64,000 nucleotides of DNA from JAAFIP01 sp043774625 (GTDB lineage Bacteria > Pseudomonadota > Gammaproteobacteria > Burkholderiales > Burkholderiaceae_C). The stretch lies in assembly GCA_043774625.1 (NCBI GenBank), contig JAYVTG010000007.1, positions 1-64,000 of the forward strand, in the 5' to 3' direction. The notes under the pieces were generated by a model. It did not search any database, was not told where the DNA came from, and saw only the letters and a list, made by a program, of their open reading frames with translations. Every line of letters starts with the position of its first letter. Positions within the stretch are counted from its first letter, which is position 1. The translations under genes were made by a program, and so were the position numbers. Below, piece by piece: positions 51,318 through 61,665 of the stretch.

Positions 51318-53267
51318 TCAGTTTAAATTTTCAACACTGTGGCGTGTACGCCAAGCGTTCACCAGCACGGTGAAATTGTGCGCTACCTCGCTGATAAAAG
51401 CTTGATCCGTCATTTCTTGCTTCAACCAGCGTAACGACGCGTCTGCCCACAAACTGCGTCCCACCATAAAGCCTTTGACGACCGGATTGGTGGCGTTGCG
51501 AAAGCTGCTGGCCAAATGTGCAATTGGCTGGTTTAAACCCAGGATAACAGCGCCACGGCATTGCGGGTCACTCTCGGCTATCAACTGCTCAAGCGCCGAC
51601 CAACCGGTCGCCTGCATGGGTGCCAGCTTCCACCATTCAGGTTTGATGCCCAGGTTGTAAAAACGCTTGACACTACGCAGCACCGATGCGTCTTCAGTAC
51701 CCGCCGCGGTGAGTGCACGTGGCAAAATAATTTCAAGCAGCAACTCGTTACCGCTGACGCGCGTGGCTTCCCACAGCTCCAGCACTTTTTGCTCTTGCTC
51801 CAGGCGTAGCGCGTAAGCGTCGTCCGGGTGGTAGTGCACCAGGCATTTGACGACTTGTTCGGTCGGCCAGCGCATCAGCGCACTGCCAATGGATCGTGTA
51901 CCGTCAAAACGTAACGGGCGTGACCCCGGCAACTCCACCGGCCTGCCCACCCACCAGCCGCGTCCGGTCGCACTGGCCAAAGCATCGGCCCCGTAGTCGC
52001 CACCGTCGATCAACACACCGGTATGGCCTTGCAAATAGCAGTCTGACTCGACTTGCTCAGTGGCCTTGACCAATAGTTTCTTCAATGCCGGGATGCGTGA
52101 CTCGCTCACTCCTGCTTCTCGCGCCATCTCCAAAAACTGGCTGCGATGGTCAAACGCCATCACACACAGCTCATTCCACTGTGGGCGCGCTGCGGTAGTG
52201 CGGTGCAAGTGCGCAAGCTGCTGGTCGGCATCGACCTTGGGGTTGCGATTGCCACTGAACCAGTGCGCCAACTCTGCGGGCGTGGGCATGGCAACAGAAC
52301 ACGCATGGCGTGACACCACGATGGCACCACAGGCGTTGGCCACTTGGGTCGCTTGTGCCCAGTCTTTGCCCTGCAACAAGCTGGCCATCAAACCCGACAA
52401 AAACGCATCGCCCGCGCCCAGCACATTGAGTACTTCCACGCGTTCGCCCAAATAAGTGGGGGCACTGTGAATGTCTGAAGGAATTGCAGCTTCGATCACA
52501 CAACAGCCCAAGGCTCCGCGCTTGACCACCAATGTTGCAGCGCTGACTGAGCGCACAGCGCGCAGGCTGGCCATCAGGTCACCCCCCACACCACCAGCAA
52601 TCAAAAACTCTTCTTCCGTGCCCACCAACAAGTCAAACTGCGGCAACATTTCTTGCAATTTCTGCGTGACATGCGCATCTGCTACATAGCGGTTATCCCC
52701 CGCTCCGCGCGTAGTCAACCCCCATAGTACGGGGCGGTAGTCAATGTCCAGCACCCTCACTACGCCGTGTGTTTTGGCATAGGACAACGCAGTTTGGGAT
52801 GCGTGACGCGTTGTGGGCGTTGACAAATGCGTGCCAGTGATGGCCAGGGCGCGGCATTGTGCAATGAAGGATTCACTGATTGAGGCAGCGTCAATCGCCA
52901 TATCCGCGCAGTTCTCGCGCACAAACAGTAACGGGAAGGTGTCGCGGTCTTTCAGGCCCAGCAACACCAAAGCAGTCAAGCGTTCAGAATCTACCTGCAC
53001 CTGGCTGATGTCGCAGCCTTCTCGCAGCAGGGTTTCAGTCAAAAAGCGCCCCATTTGCTCATTGCCTACCCGCGAAATCATCGCGCTGCGCAAACCCAGC
53101 CTAGCCACGCCAAAGGCCAAATTGGCCGAACTGCCCCCCAAATACATGGCCATACTGCGGGCATCTTCTAGCCGCGCGCCAAACTGATTGGAATATAAAT
53201 CCACCGCCAGCCTGCCAAGGCAGGCAAGGTCTATGCGTCGATCAGAAGGAAGCAGCAGATTGTTCAT
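51318..53267 (-). CDS. iolC: 5-dehydro-2-deoxygluconokinase fused to a DUF2090 aldolase-like domain
   Basis: The 649-residue bifunctional protein has a PfkB kinase in residues 1-330 (GGSSANLAFGVARLG, catalytic motif NVLGAGDAFLSG) that phosphorylates 2-deoxy-5-keto-gluconate. A DUF2090 domain in about 345-640 (ELCVMAFDHRSQFLEMAREAG, VKCLVHYHPDD) is presumed to cleave the product like IolJ. This fusion is known from proteobacteria and explains the absence of a separate iolJ. It is the first gene of the leftward operon. Confidence 0.93.
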   Translation of the reverse strand: MNNLLLPSDRRIDLACLGRLAVDLYSNQFGARLEDARSMAMYLGGSSANLAFGVARLGLRSAMISRVGNEQMGRFLTETLLREGCDISQVQVDSERLTALVLLGLKDRDTFPLLFVRENCADMAIDAASISESFIAQCRALAITGTHLSTPTTRHASQTALSYAKTHGVVRVLDIDYRPVLWGLTTRGAGDNRYVADAHVTQKLQEMLPQFDLLVGTEEEFLIAGGVGGDLMASLRAVRSVSAATLVVKRGALGCCVIEAAIPSDIHSAPTYLGERVEVLNVLGAGDAFLSGLMASLLQGKDWAQATQVANACGAIVVSRHACSVAMPTPAELAHWFSGNRNPKVDADQQLAHLHRTTAARPQWNELCVMAFDHRSQFLEMAREAGVSESRIPALKKLLVKATEQVESDCYLQGHTGVLIDGGDYGADALASATGRGWWVGRPVELPGSRPLRFDGTRSIGSALMRWPTEQVVKCLVHYHPDDAYALRLEQEQKVLELWEATRVSGNELLLEIILPRALTAAGTEDASVLRSVKRFYNLGIKPEWWKLAPMQATGWSALEQLIAESDPQCRGAVILGLNQPIAHLASSFRNATNPVVKGFMVGRSLWADASLRWLKQEMTDQAFISEVAHNFTVLVNAWRTRHSVENLN

Positions 53268-53453
53268 CTCAGATTAAACGCCCAAGGCTGGGCTTTATTT
53301 GTGGGTTGTAGCATTAAGTCAGATTGTCGCTACGCTTGATTTTAGAGAAAATAATTCGATTGAATACTTTTGAAATTTCTTTCCGCTTGCATTGGGTGCC
53401 GTTATAGTCCGTTTTAACTCCTTTTGTTTGTCAATTTATCTCCCGGAGATTTC
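53268..53453. promoter_or_regulatory. Divergent iolC/iolG control region
   Basis: The 186-bp AT-rich spacer between divergent start codons must hold both promoters. A GAAATTTC palindrome lies at 53372-53379, and an AATTCGATTGAAT-like imperfect dyad lies just left of it. No iolR gene is present nearby, so the regulator is unknown. Confidence 0.4.
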
Positions 53454-54449
53454 ATGAAAAACGTTGCAGTTTTTGGCGCGGGCCGCATAGGCCGCATACA
53501 CGCATCCAACATAGCCGCCCTGCCCGGCATCCACGTCAAATATGTAGCCGACCCGCAGGCTCAGTACGCCGCAGAATTGGCGCAAAAAGTGGGCGCTCAA
53601 GTGGCCAGCATTGACGCCGCATTGGCCGATACCAGTATTGACGTCGTAGCGATTTGCTCTTCGACCGACACCCACAGCGACCTGATTACCCGCGCCGCTG
53701 CTGCGGGCAAGCATATCTTTTGCGAAAAACCGGTAGATTTGTCTGTGCCTCGCGCCGAGGCTTGTGCCAAAGCTGTTGAAGCCGCTGGTGTAGCCTGCAT
53801 GATCGGATTTCAGCGCCGCTTTGACCCCACCTTTGCCGAAGCCCGCGCCCGCATGGACCGTGGCGAAATTGGCAAACCCGAAATGTTGGTCGTCACCAGC
53901 CGCGACCCGGGCGCGCCGCCAGCAGACTACATCAAGGCATCAGGCGGCATTTTTCGTGACATGCTGATCCACGATCTGGACGTGTTCCGCTGGATATTGT
54001 GTGCCGATGGCGACGAAGCCGTGTGGCTCAGCGCTACGGGTTCTGTGTTGACCAACCCTGCCATCGCCGCTGTGGGCGACATGGACAGCACCGCCGTGAC
54101 GATTCGCACCCGCTTGGGGCGCTTGTGCCAGATCAACACCAGCCGCCGCGCAGCGTATGGCTACGACCAGCGCTTTGAAGTGCTGGGGTCGCAAGGCCTG
54201 TTGCAGTGCGGCAACCACACGCCTTCACAAGTGATGCAGTGGGACGCAAGCGGTGTGCGCGCAGATAAACCCGAGGCTTTCTTTTTACAGCGCTATGCAG
54301 CGGCTTACCGCCTGGAAATCTCACACTTTTTTGAATGCTTGCAAACCGGCGCTGCTTTCAAGACAACCGTGGCCGATGGCGTGGCCGCACAAAAGCTGGC
54401 CGACGCGGCAACACAAAGTTGCCAAAGCGGCCTGCCTGTCACGTTTTAA
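53454..54449 (+). CDS. iolG: Inositol 2-dehydrogenase (Gfo/Idh/MocA family)
   Basis: The 331-residue NAD-dependent dehydrogenase has Rossmann motif VAVFGAGRIGRIHASN, the catalytic lysine in the EKPVDLS motif, and the IHDLDVFRW segment with the catalytic Asp/His region. It oxidises myo-inositol to scyllo-inosose, the entry step for iolE, D, B and C. GGAG lies 8 nt before the ATG. It is divergent from iolCDEB. Confidence 0.92.
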   Translation: MKNVAVFGAGRIGRIHASNIAALPGIHVKYVADPQAQYAAELAQKVGAQVASIDAALADTSIDVVAICSSTDTHSDLITRAAAAGKHIFCEKPVDLSVPRAEACAKAVEAAGVACMIGFQRRFDPTFAEARARMDRGEIGKPEMLVVTSRDPGAPPADYIKASGGIFRDMLIHDLDVFRWILCADGDEAVWLSATGSVLTNPAIAAVGDMDSTAVTIRTRLGRLCQINTSRRAAYGYDQRFEVLGSQGLLQCGNHTPSQVMQWDASGVRADKPEAFFLQRYAAAYRLEISHFFECLQTGAAFKTTVADGVAAQKLADAATQSCQSGLPVTF

Positions 54450-54470
54450 ACCCAAGAAAAAGTAAAGCCC

Positions 54471-54530
54471 ATGTCGCGCGGTTCGCACAAACTCAAAGTG
54501 GGCATTGCAGGCTTGGGGCGTATGGGCTAA
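54471..54530 (+). pseudogene. Truncated start of a second Gfo/Idh/MocA dehydrogenase
   Basis: From ATG at 54471 the frame reads MSRGSHKLKVGIAGLGRMG and then hits a stop at 54528. This is exactly the first beta strand and GxGxxG turn of a sugar dehydrogenase. The rest of the gene is missing, replaced by unrelated sequence, so a paralogue downstream of iolG has been lost by deletion or rearrangement. Confidence 0.7.
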
Positions 54531-54730
54531 GCGCCGCATATCGTCTTCGCTATTGATGTCAATACTGATTCTATTACGTGGCGGTTTTTGGCCCATTGCT
54601 CAAAGGCTTTGAGCAGGCGCGCGCAGCCTTCTACCAAAGAGGGTATGTCTTGGGGTGCGGGGAATCGAATGGGCATGGTGTTCAATCGGGCTTGCGCGAG
54701 GCTGATCTTACGCTGCCTGGGGGTTGGCAT
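54527..54730 (-). CDS. Hypothetical small protein
   Basis: The 67-residue frame starts MPTPRQRKISLAQARLN and ends EQWAKNRHVIESVLTSIAKTICGA, with a helical, mildly basic composition. It lies just downstream of tRNA-Leu on the same strand and butts against the truncated dehydrogenase. No family is recognised and no clear Shine-Dalgarno is present. It may be a scrap of the rearrangement that removed the second dehydrogenase. Confidence 0.3.
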   Translation of the reverse strand: MPTPRQRKISLAQARLNTMPIRFPAPQDIPSLVEGCARLLKAFEQWAKNRHVIESVLTSIAKTICGA

Positions 54731-54759
54731 GCTGTGTGGACCATGCCTAAGGGGGTAGA

Positions 54760-54852
54760 TGGTGCCTGGAACCGGAATCGAACCGGTACGCCCGCTGTGA
54801 ACGAAGCGGCGGATTTTAAGTCCGCTGTGTCTACCTATTCCACCATCCAGGC
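54760..54852 (-). tRNA. tRNA-Leu (anticodon UAA)
   Basis: The 93-nt gene includes encoded CCA. Acceptor arms GCCTGGA/TCCAGGC pair fully. Anticodon loop ACTTAAAAT carries TAA. A long variable arm and T-arm GGTTCGATTCC are present. Confidence 0.95.
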
Positions 54853-54878
54853 CGATTTTAGGCGTAAGCCACAATGAT

Positions 54879-54952
54879 TGGAGGCGCGGGCCGGAGTCGA
54901 ACCGACCTACACGGATTTGCAATCCGGTGCATAACCGCTTTGCTACCGCGCC
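54879..54952 (-). tRNA. tRNA-Cys (anticodon GCA)
   Basis: The 74-nt gene includes encoded CCA. Acceptor GGCGCGG pairs with CCGCGCC. Anticodon GCA sits in ATTGCAAAT, with T-arm GGTTCGACTCC. It lies 26 bp upstream of tRNA-Leu on the minus strand. Confidence 0.95.
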
Positions 54953-54980
54953 TTAAACTTTTAAGAGTTAATGCATACAA

Positions 54981-55006
54981 AAAAGGGAAGCAGCTGCTTC
55001 CCTTTT
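54981..55006 (-). terminator. Perfect 26-bp palindrome between tRNA-Gly and tRNA-Cys
   Basis: AAAAGGGAAGCAG and its exact complement form a 13-bp stem. On the minus strand it is followed by a T-run. It has the form of an intrinsic terminator, placed between co-oriented tRNA genes. Confidence 0.75.
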
Positions 55007-55039
55007 AGGCTGCTGTTTGAGGTTGCAAACAACACGATG

Positions 55040-55115
55040 TGGAGCGGGAAAAGAGGCTCGAACTCTCGACCTCAACCTTGGCAAGGTTGCGCTCTACCAA
55101 CTGAGCTATTCCCGC
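55040..55115 (-). tRNA. tRNA-Gly (anticodon GCC)
   Basis: The 76-nt gene includes encoded CCA. Acceptor GCGGGAA pairs with TTCCCGC. Anticodon GCC sits in CTTGCCAAG, with T-arm GAGTTCGAGCC. It lies 29 bp beyond the lon stop codon. Confidence 0.95.
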
Positions 55116-55144
55116 ATCGATAGATAAATTATAGCAGAAGATTT

Positions 55145-57583
55145 TTAGTGTTTTACAGAGGGCGCCACATCAGGTGCAGAAATTTTCACCACGTCAGCAG
55201 CGGTAACGGCTGGCACCACAGGTTCGTCGTCTGGCAAGGCCACAGGCATGCGCTCCAAGGCCACCGCCAAGACCTGGTCAATCCACTTTACTGGCACTAT
55301 TTCCAGCCCGTTTTTCACGTTCTCTGGAATCTCTTGCAGGTCTTTGGTGTTCTCTTCTGGAATCATGACCGTCTTGATACCACCGCGCAACGCAGCCAAC
55401 AGCTTTTCTTTTAAGCCGCCAATACCTGTAACTTCACCACGCAGGGTAATCTCGCCCGTCATGGCCACCCCAGCGCGCACGGGAATGCCCGTCAGAGCCG
55501 ACACAAAGGCCGTAGTCATGGCAATGCCGGCACTGGGCCCGTCTTTGGGCGTAGCGCCGTCTGGCACGTGGATGTGCACGTCGCGTTTTTCAAACGCTTC
55601 GTCTTTGATGCCCAGGCGGCGTGCGCGAGAACGCACCACGGTGCGGGCAGCTTCAACCGACTCCTTCATCACGTCGCCGAGCGAGCCGGTGCGAATGATA
55701 TTGCCTTTGCCGGGCATGGTGGCTGCTTCGATGGTGAGCAAATCACCCCCCACTTCTGTCCATGCCAAACCCACCACCTGGCCTACCTGGTTTTGCTTTT
55801 CTGCAATGCCGTAGCTGAATTTGCGCACACCCAAAAAGTCGTTCAAATTCTCAGCCGTTACTGTGACCTGGTCCACATACTTTTTAAGCTGAACGCCTTT
55901 GACAACCTTGCGGCAGATTTTAGAGAGTTCACGCTCAAGCGAACGTACACCCGCCTCGCGGGTGTAGTAGCGCACAGTATCGCGCACAGCCGCTTCTTGC
56001 ACGTCAAGCTCAGCTTTTTTAACGCCGTTATTTTCCAACTGCTTGGGCAGCAGGTAGACCATGGCGATATTTGTTTTTTCGTCTTCGGTATAGCCCGACA
56101 GACGAATCACTTCCATACGGTCAAGTAGCGCAGAAGGAATATTCATGGAGTTGGATGTCGCCACAAACATCACGTCGCTCAGGTCAAAATCCACGTCTAC
56201 ATAGTGATCGCTGAATGTATGGTTTTGCTCAGGGTCCAGCACTTCCAGTAAGGCGCTGGATGGGTCGCCGCGAGAGTCCATGCCCATCTTGTCGATTTCG
56301 TCTAGCAAGAATAGCGGGTTGCGTGTGCTCACCTTGGTCAGGTTTTGCAGCACTTTACCTGGCAGCGCGCCTATATAGGTACGGCGGTGGCCGCGAATCT
56401 CGGCTTCGTCACGCATGCCGCCCAAAGCCATGCGTACATATTTACGACCCGTGGCTTTGGCAATCGACTGCCCCAGCGATGTTTTACCAACACCGGGCGG
56501 GCCTACGAGGCACAAAATAGGTGCCTTCACTTTGTCTACGCGCTGCTGCACCGCGAGATATTCCAAAATGCGGTCTTTGACTTTTTCCAGGCCAAAGTGG
56601 TCGGCGTTCAACACAGTTTCGGCATTGCCCAAGTCGTGCTTGATCTTGGTCTTTTTAGCCCAAGGCAAATTCACCAGCACTTCAATATAGTTGCGCACCA
56701 CATTAGCCTCGGCCGACATGGGCGACATCAGCTTGAGTTTTTTGATCTCTGATTCAGCTTTTTTGAGCGCGTCTTTGGGCATCTTGGCAGACTTGATTTT
56801 CTTTTCAAGTTCTTCAATGTCAGCCCCGTCCTCGCCCTCGCCCATTTCTTTTTGAATCGCCTTGACCTGCTCATTCAAATAAAAATCGCGCTGGTTTTTT
56901 TCCATCTGGCGCTTGACGCGGCCACGGATTTTTTTATCGACGTTGAGAATATCTACTTCACGTTCCAACTGTTGAAAAACACTCTCCAGGCGTTCTTTCA
57001 CATCCGACAAGTCCAGCACGGCTTGCTTGTTTTCAAGCTTGAGTGGCACATGGGCAGCAATGGTGTCTGCCAGGCGCCCAGGATCGTCAATGCTGGAAAT
57101 GGAGGTCAAAATTTCTGGTGGGATTTTTTTGTTGAGCTTGACGTACTGATCAAACTGCCCCACCACAGCCCGGCGCAGAGCCTCTACATCGTTGTGGCGC
57201 GGCTCGGTCGCATCTTCTGGCGCGATGGGCGTCACGTTGGCTGTAAAGTGTTCTTCACCATCGGTGATATGGTTCACCAAGGCACGCTGCTGACCTTCTA
57301 CCAACACCTTGACGGTGCCATCAGGCAGCTTGAGCATTTGCAAAATAGTAGACACACAGCCAACACTGAACATGTCTTCTACTACGGGTTCGTCTTTGGC
57401 GGCTGCCTTTTGCGCCACCAGCATGATGCGGCGTTCCGCCTCCATGGCAGATTCTAGAGCCTTGATGCTCTTGGCGCGCCCCACAAACAGTGGGATCACC
57501 ATGTGGGGGAAAACCACCACGTCGCGTAGCGGTAGCAGTGGCAGGTCAATAGCCTCTGCAGGGAGTGTTACGTTGCCTGGCAT
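55145..57583 (-). CDS. lon: ATP-dependent protease La
   Basis: The 812-residue Lon protease has an N-terminal substrate domain (LPLLPLRDVVVFPHMVIPLFVGR), an AAA+ module with Walker A GPPGVGKTS and Walker B FLLDEIDKM, and a C-terminal protease with the catalytic dyad Ser684 (DGPSAGIAM) and Lys727 (GGLKEK). The ATG at 57583 has AAGGA upstream; an extension further left in the frame lacks family similarity. It follows clpX and likely has its own promoter. Confidence 0.97.
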   Translation of the reverse strand: MPGNVTLPAEAIDLPLLPLRDVVVFPHMVIPLFVGRAKSIKALESAMEAERRIMLVAQKAAAKDEPVVEDMFSVGCVSTILQMLKLPDGTVKVLVEGQQRALVNHITDGEEHFTANVTPIAPEDATEPRHNDVEALRRAVVGQFDQYVKLNKKIPPEILTSISSIDDPGRLADTIAAHVPLKLENKQAVLDLSDVKERLESVFQQLEREVDILNVDKKIRGRVKRQMEKNQRDFYLNEQVKAIQKEMGEGEDGADIEELEKKIKSAKMPKDALKKAESEIKKLKLMSPMSAEANVVRNYIEVLVNLPWAKKTKIKHDLGNAETVLNADHFGLEKVKDRILEYLAVQQRVDKVKAPILCLVGPPGVGKTSLGQSIAKATGRKYVRMALGGMRDEAEIRGHRRTYIGALPGKVLQNLTKVSTRNPLFLLDEIDKMGMDSRGDPSSALLEVLDPEQNHTFSDHYVDVDFDLSDVMFVATSNSMNIPSALLDRMEVIRLSGYTEDEKTNIAMVYLLPKQLENNGVKKAELDVQEAAVRDTVRYYTREAGVRSLERELSKICRKVVKGVQLKKYVDQVTVTAENLNDFLGVRKFSYGIAEKQNQVGQVVGLAWTEVGGDLLTIEAATMPGKGNIIRTGSLGDVMKESVEAARTVVRSRARRLGIKDEAFEKRDVHIHVPDGATPKDGPSAGIAMTTAFVSALTGIPVRAGVAMTGEITLRGEVTGIGGLKEKLLAALRGGIKTVMIPEENTKDLQEIPENVKNGLEIVPVKWIDQVLAVALERMPVALPDDEPVVPAVTAADVVKISAPDVAPSVKH

Positions 57584-57625
57584 ATGAATCCTTAAACTAA
57601 TTTCTTGCAATATGGCGGCAAAAGG

Positions 57626-57642
57626 CTGACTTTTCAAGTCAG
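57626..57642 (-). terminator. Hairpin between clpX and lon
   Basis: CTGACTT/AAGTCAG stem with a 3-nt loop; on the minus strand it is followed by CCTTTTG. It is a weak terminator or attenuator just past the clpX stop. Confidence 0.5.
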
Positions 57643-57650
57643 GGGGTTTT

Positions 57651-58913
<1,263 letters not shown>

Positions 58914-58994
58914 ACGACAGGTGCCTTTACAAGTGCATTGTTACGCTAATTTCCCAATGATACAGCCAAGACGCAAACATGGCGTGCAACATAA

Positions 58995-59032
58995 AAAAAC
59001 GGCATCTACCCGCAGGGCAAGATACCGTTTTT
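58995..59032 (-). terminator. Rho-independent terminator between clpP and clpX
   Basis: A stem of about 12 bp (AAAAACGG-ATCT with AGAT-CCGTTTTT), followed on the minus strand by a seven-base T-run. It would end most clpP transcripts. Confidence 0.75.
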
Positions 59033-59069
59033 GTGGGTTCGTACCAACTATACGCACCAACTACGCATG

Positions 59070-59705
59070 TTATGGGCGTTTGGCAATTACCTGATCCACC
59101 AGGCCATAGTCCTTGGACTCGTCAGCGCTGAGCCAAAAGTCGCGTTCTACATCGCGGGCAATTTTTTCTAACGGCTGGCCCGTGCGTTCTGCATAAATCT
59201 TGTTCAACTGCTCACGGGTTTTCATGATTTCGCGTGCTGAAATTTCAATGTCGCTGGCCATGCCGCGCGCTCCACCCGAAGGCTGGTGCATCATGATGCT
59301 GGCGTTAGGCAAGGCAATGCGCTTGCCTTTAGCGCCAGATGCGAGCAAGAAGGAACCCATGCTGGCAGCCATGCCGGTGCACAGAGTCGATACATCGGGC
59401 TTGATGAAATTCATGGTGTCAAAAATCGCCAAACCGGCGCTGACCGATCCGCCGGGGGAGTTGATGTACAAAAAGATGTCTTTGTCGGGGTTTTCGCTCT
59501 CTAAAAAGAGCAATTGGGCAACGACCAAGTTGGCCATGTAGTCTTCTACTGCACCCACCATAAAAATGATGCGCTCTTTGAGCAAGCGGGAGTAAATGTC
59601 GTAGGCGCGTTCACCACGGCCCGACTGTTCGATCACCATGGGCACCATGCCTAATGCCTGCGCGGGTTCGAAGGTTTGTTCTGCAAATCTGTCAAAACGG
59701 CTCAT
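59070..59705 (-). CDS. clpP: ATP-dependent Clp protease proteolytic subunit ClpP
   Basis: The 211-residue serine protease forms a tetradecameric chamber. The catalytic triad Ser115 (AASMGSFLL), His140 (MMHQPSGG) and Asp189 (VERDFWLS) is intact. GGAGAA lies upstream of the ATG. It is downstream of tig in the conserved tig-clpP-clpX-lon order. Confidence 0.97.
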   Translation of the reverse strand: MSRFDRFAEQTFEPAQALGMVPMVIEQSGRGERAYDIYSRLLKERIIFMVGAVEDYMANLVVAQLLFLESENPDKDIFLYINSPGGSVSAGLAIFDTMNFIKPDVSTLCTGMAASMGSFLLASGAKGKRIALPNASIMMHQPSGGARGMASDIEISAREIMKTREQLNKIYAERTGQPLEKIARDVERDFWLSADESKDYGLVDQVIAKRP

Positions 59706-59772
59706 ATATATTCTCCAATCTAAGTGTTACTGTACCAGTTTGACAGGCGGACTGGCCTACCCCAAGTAAATA

Positions 59773-59798
59773 GGGCCTGCATCGTGTGATGCAAGCCC
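59773..59798 (-). terminator. Hairpin between tig and clpP
   Basis: GGGC-TGCATC / GATGCA-GCCC stem with a 4-nt GTGT loop and one mismatched pair. On the minus strand a short T-rich stretch follows. It probably limits read-through from tig into clpP. Confidence 0.6.
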
Positions 59799-59827
59799 CA
59801 TGTCTGGTTTATTTCAATGGTGCACGC

Positions 59828-61141
59828 TTACTGCTGCTGGCCCATCAGCTCTTCGAACGAAATGGCCTTTTCAGTGATTTTGGCTTTGGACAACACATAG
59901 TTTGTCACATTGTTTTCAATGATCACCGCTTCAACTTCGGCCATGCGGCGGTTGTCGCTGAAGTACCAGCGCACTACGTCGCTGGGCTTTTCGTAACTGG
60001 CAGCCAGTTCTTCTACGTGGGCCTTGATCTGGTCTGGCGTGGCTTGCAGGTTATTGCTGCGCACCAGTTCGCTCACCGTCAGGCCCAGGCGCACGCGGCG
60101 CTCGGCTTGGGGGCGGAACACGTCATCAGGAATCGGTGCCTTGTCAGCGTCCTTGATGCCGCGCTGCTTCAGGTCTGCGCGGGCAGCTTCGATCATGCGG
60201 TCAAGCTCGGACTGCACACTGCTCTTGGGCAAGTCCAGCTCAGCCTTGGCAATCAGCGCGTCCATCACGGCGTTTTTGTTTTTGGACATGAGGCGGAATT
60301 TGACTTCGCGCTCCAGATTTTTCTTGATGTCTGCACGCAGGCCATCAACAGTAGAGTCGGCAATGCCCAAGGACTTGGCAAAGGCCTCGTTCACTTCGGG
60401 TAGGTGTGCGGCTTCGAGCTTTTTGATGGTGGTCAAAAAGTCGGCAGTTTTGCCCGCAACATCTGCACCGTGGTAGTCGGCAGGGAAAGCCAGAGGGAAG
60501 GTTTTGCTCTCGCCCGACTTCATGCCGCGCACGGCATCATCAAATTCTTTGAGCATTTGGCCTTCGCCGACCATGAAGGCAAAATCATCGGCCTTGCCGC
60601 CTTCAAACGGCTCGCCGTCGATCTTGCCAACAAAGTCCACCGTCACGCGGTCACCTGCGGCCACAGCGGCATCTTGCGCGCGCTGGGCAAAGGTTTGGCG
60701 CTGCTTGCGCAAGATGTCTACTGTGCGGTCAATGGCAGCGTCGTTCACTTCAGCGCTGACTTTTTCTACTTCAGCAGTAGTCAAGTCGCCAATTTTGACG
60801 TCTGGGAAAACTTCGAAAATCGCGTCAAAGCTGAGTTGGCCTTCTGGAGAATTTTCAGTTTCGCTGATGCGAGGCTGGCCTGCAACGCGCACTTTGGCTT
60901 CGTTGGCGGCAACCGAGAAGGCCTCGCCCACCTTGTCGTTCATCACTTCGTAATGCACGCTGTAGCCATAGCGCTGCGTGACTACGTTCATGGGGACTTT
61001 GCCTGGACGAAAGCCGTCCATTTTGACGGTGCGTGCCAGCTTTTTCAGACGAGTTTGCACTTCGGACTGGATCACATCGACAGGCAGAGTCAAAGTCATC
61101 TTGCGTTCGAGTTTTTCGAGGGTTTCAATTGCTACGGCCAT
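59828..61141 (-). CDS. tig: Trigger factor
   Basis: The 437-residue ribosome-associated chaperone has an N-terminal ribosome-binding domain (motif GFRPGKVPMNVV), a central FKBP-type peptidyl-prolyl isomerase domain (GDRVTVDFVGKIDGEPFEGG; FPADYHGADVAGK), and a helical C-terminal domain. The ATG at 61141 fits the family start. It lies 33 bp downstream of tRNA-Leu(UAG). Confidence 0.96.
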   Translation of the reverse strand: MAVAIETLEKLERKMTLTLPVDVIQSEVQTRLKKLARTVKMDGFRPGKVPMNVVTQRYGYSVHYEVMNDKVGEAFSVAANEAKVRVAGQPRISETENSPEGQLSFDAIFEVFPDVKIGDLTTAEVEKVSAEVNDAAIDRTVDILRKQRQTFAQRAQDAAVAAGDRVTVDFVGKIDGEPFEGGKADDFAFMVGEGQMLKEFDDAVRGMKSGESKTFPLAFPADYHGADVAGKTADFLTTIKKLEAAHLPEVNEAFAKSLGIADSTVDGLRADIKKNLEREVKFRLMSKNKNAVMDALIAKAELDLPKSSVQSELDRMIEAARADLKQRGIKDADKAPIPDDVFRPQAERRVRLGLTVSELVRSNNLQATPDQIKAHVEELAASYEKPSDVVRWYFSDNRRMAEVEAVIIENNVTNYVLSKAKITEKAISFEELMGQQQ

Positions 61142-61174
61142 GGTTTATCTCAACTTTTCAACAACTCAACAAGG

Positions 61175-61261
61175 TGGTGCGCGGGGGGGGACTCGAACCC
61201 CCACACTGTTGCCAGCGTCAGGACCTAAACCTGGTGCGTCTACCAATTTCGCCACCCGCGC
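61175..61261 (-). tRNA. tRNA-Leu (anticodon UAG)
   Basis: The 87-nt gene includes encoded CCA. Acceptor GCGCGGG pairs with CCCGCGC. The anticodon loop contains TTTAGGT with TAG. It has a long variable arm typical of leucine tRNAs. It is immediately upstream of tig on the same strand. Confidence 0.95.
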
Positions 61262-61540
61262 GGTACAAATGAAACAGGCGGAACACTTAAGCCACAACCT
61301 AAAAGGTTACAGCTTGCAGCACCCGCCTGTTAAATATTAGGTCAGCTTTCGATTTTAACCCGGAACCGGGGGGGTTTCTATCCTTGGGCTACTGGGGGAG
61401 CCGCTTGTGCGCCCGGCTAAACCGCGTACGGGCATGCCTTGTCGATCGACTTTGGGGTTTTGGCTCACTTGGTTGGCGAACTTGGTTGGTTGGCTGAGGT
61501 TTTTTGACTCGCTCAGTTGGTGGGCATGCTTTGGACTCGG

Positions 61541-61665
61541 GGTATGCGCTGCAAAAAGTTTTTGGCAAACACGCGCGAACTGCGTCTTGTAACACCCGAC
61601 CTTGAACAACGCGCGCCTTCCCAAAAATTTTTCATCTCCTACCCGCTCCCCCAAAGCCTTCACAG
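61541..61665 (-). repeat. Dispersed ~125-bp repeat, copy B (inverted)
   Basis: Opposite-strand match to 1-130 and 62011-62135. Read leftward it is open over the whole repeat (VGDEKFLGRRALFKVGCYKT). The surrounding gene-free stretch 61262-61825 otherwise holds only low-complexity G/T-rich runs (GGTTGG-type) and a small CCCGGAACCGGG hairpin near 61360. Confidence 0.8.

Noticed and set aside
52060..52700. IolC/DUF2090 fusion as a novelty
   Set aside because: The fusion is an established arrangement in proteobacterial inositol clusters; it is described in the gene entry only.
61355..61663. 102-codon leftward open frame covering repeat copy B
   Set aside because: The peptide is shared only with the other repeat copies, one of which has an internal stop. 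There is no Shine-Dalgarno and the C-terminal half is low-complexity, so it is reported as a repeat.
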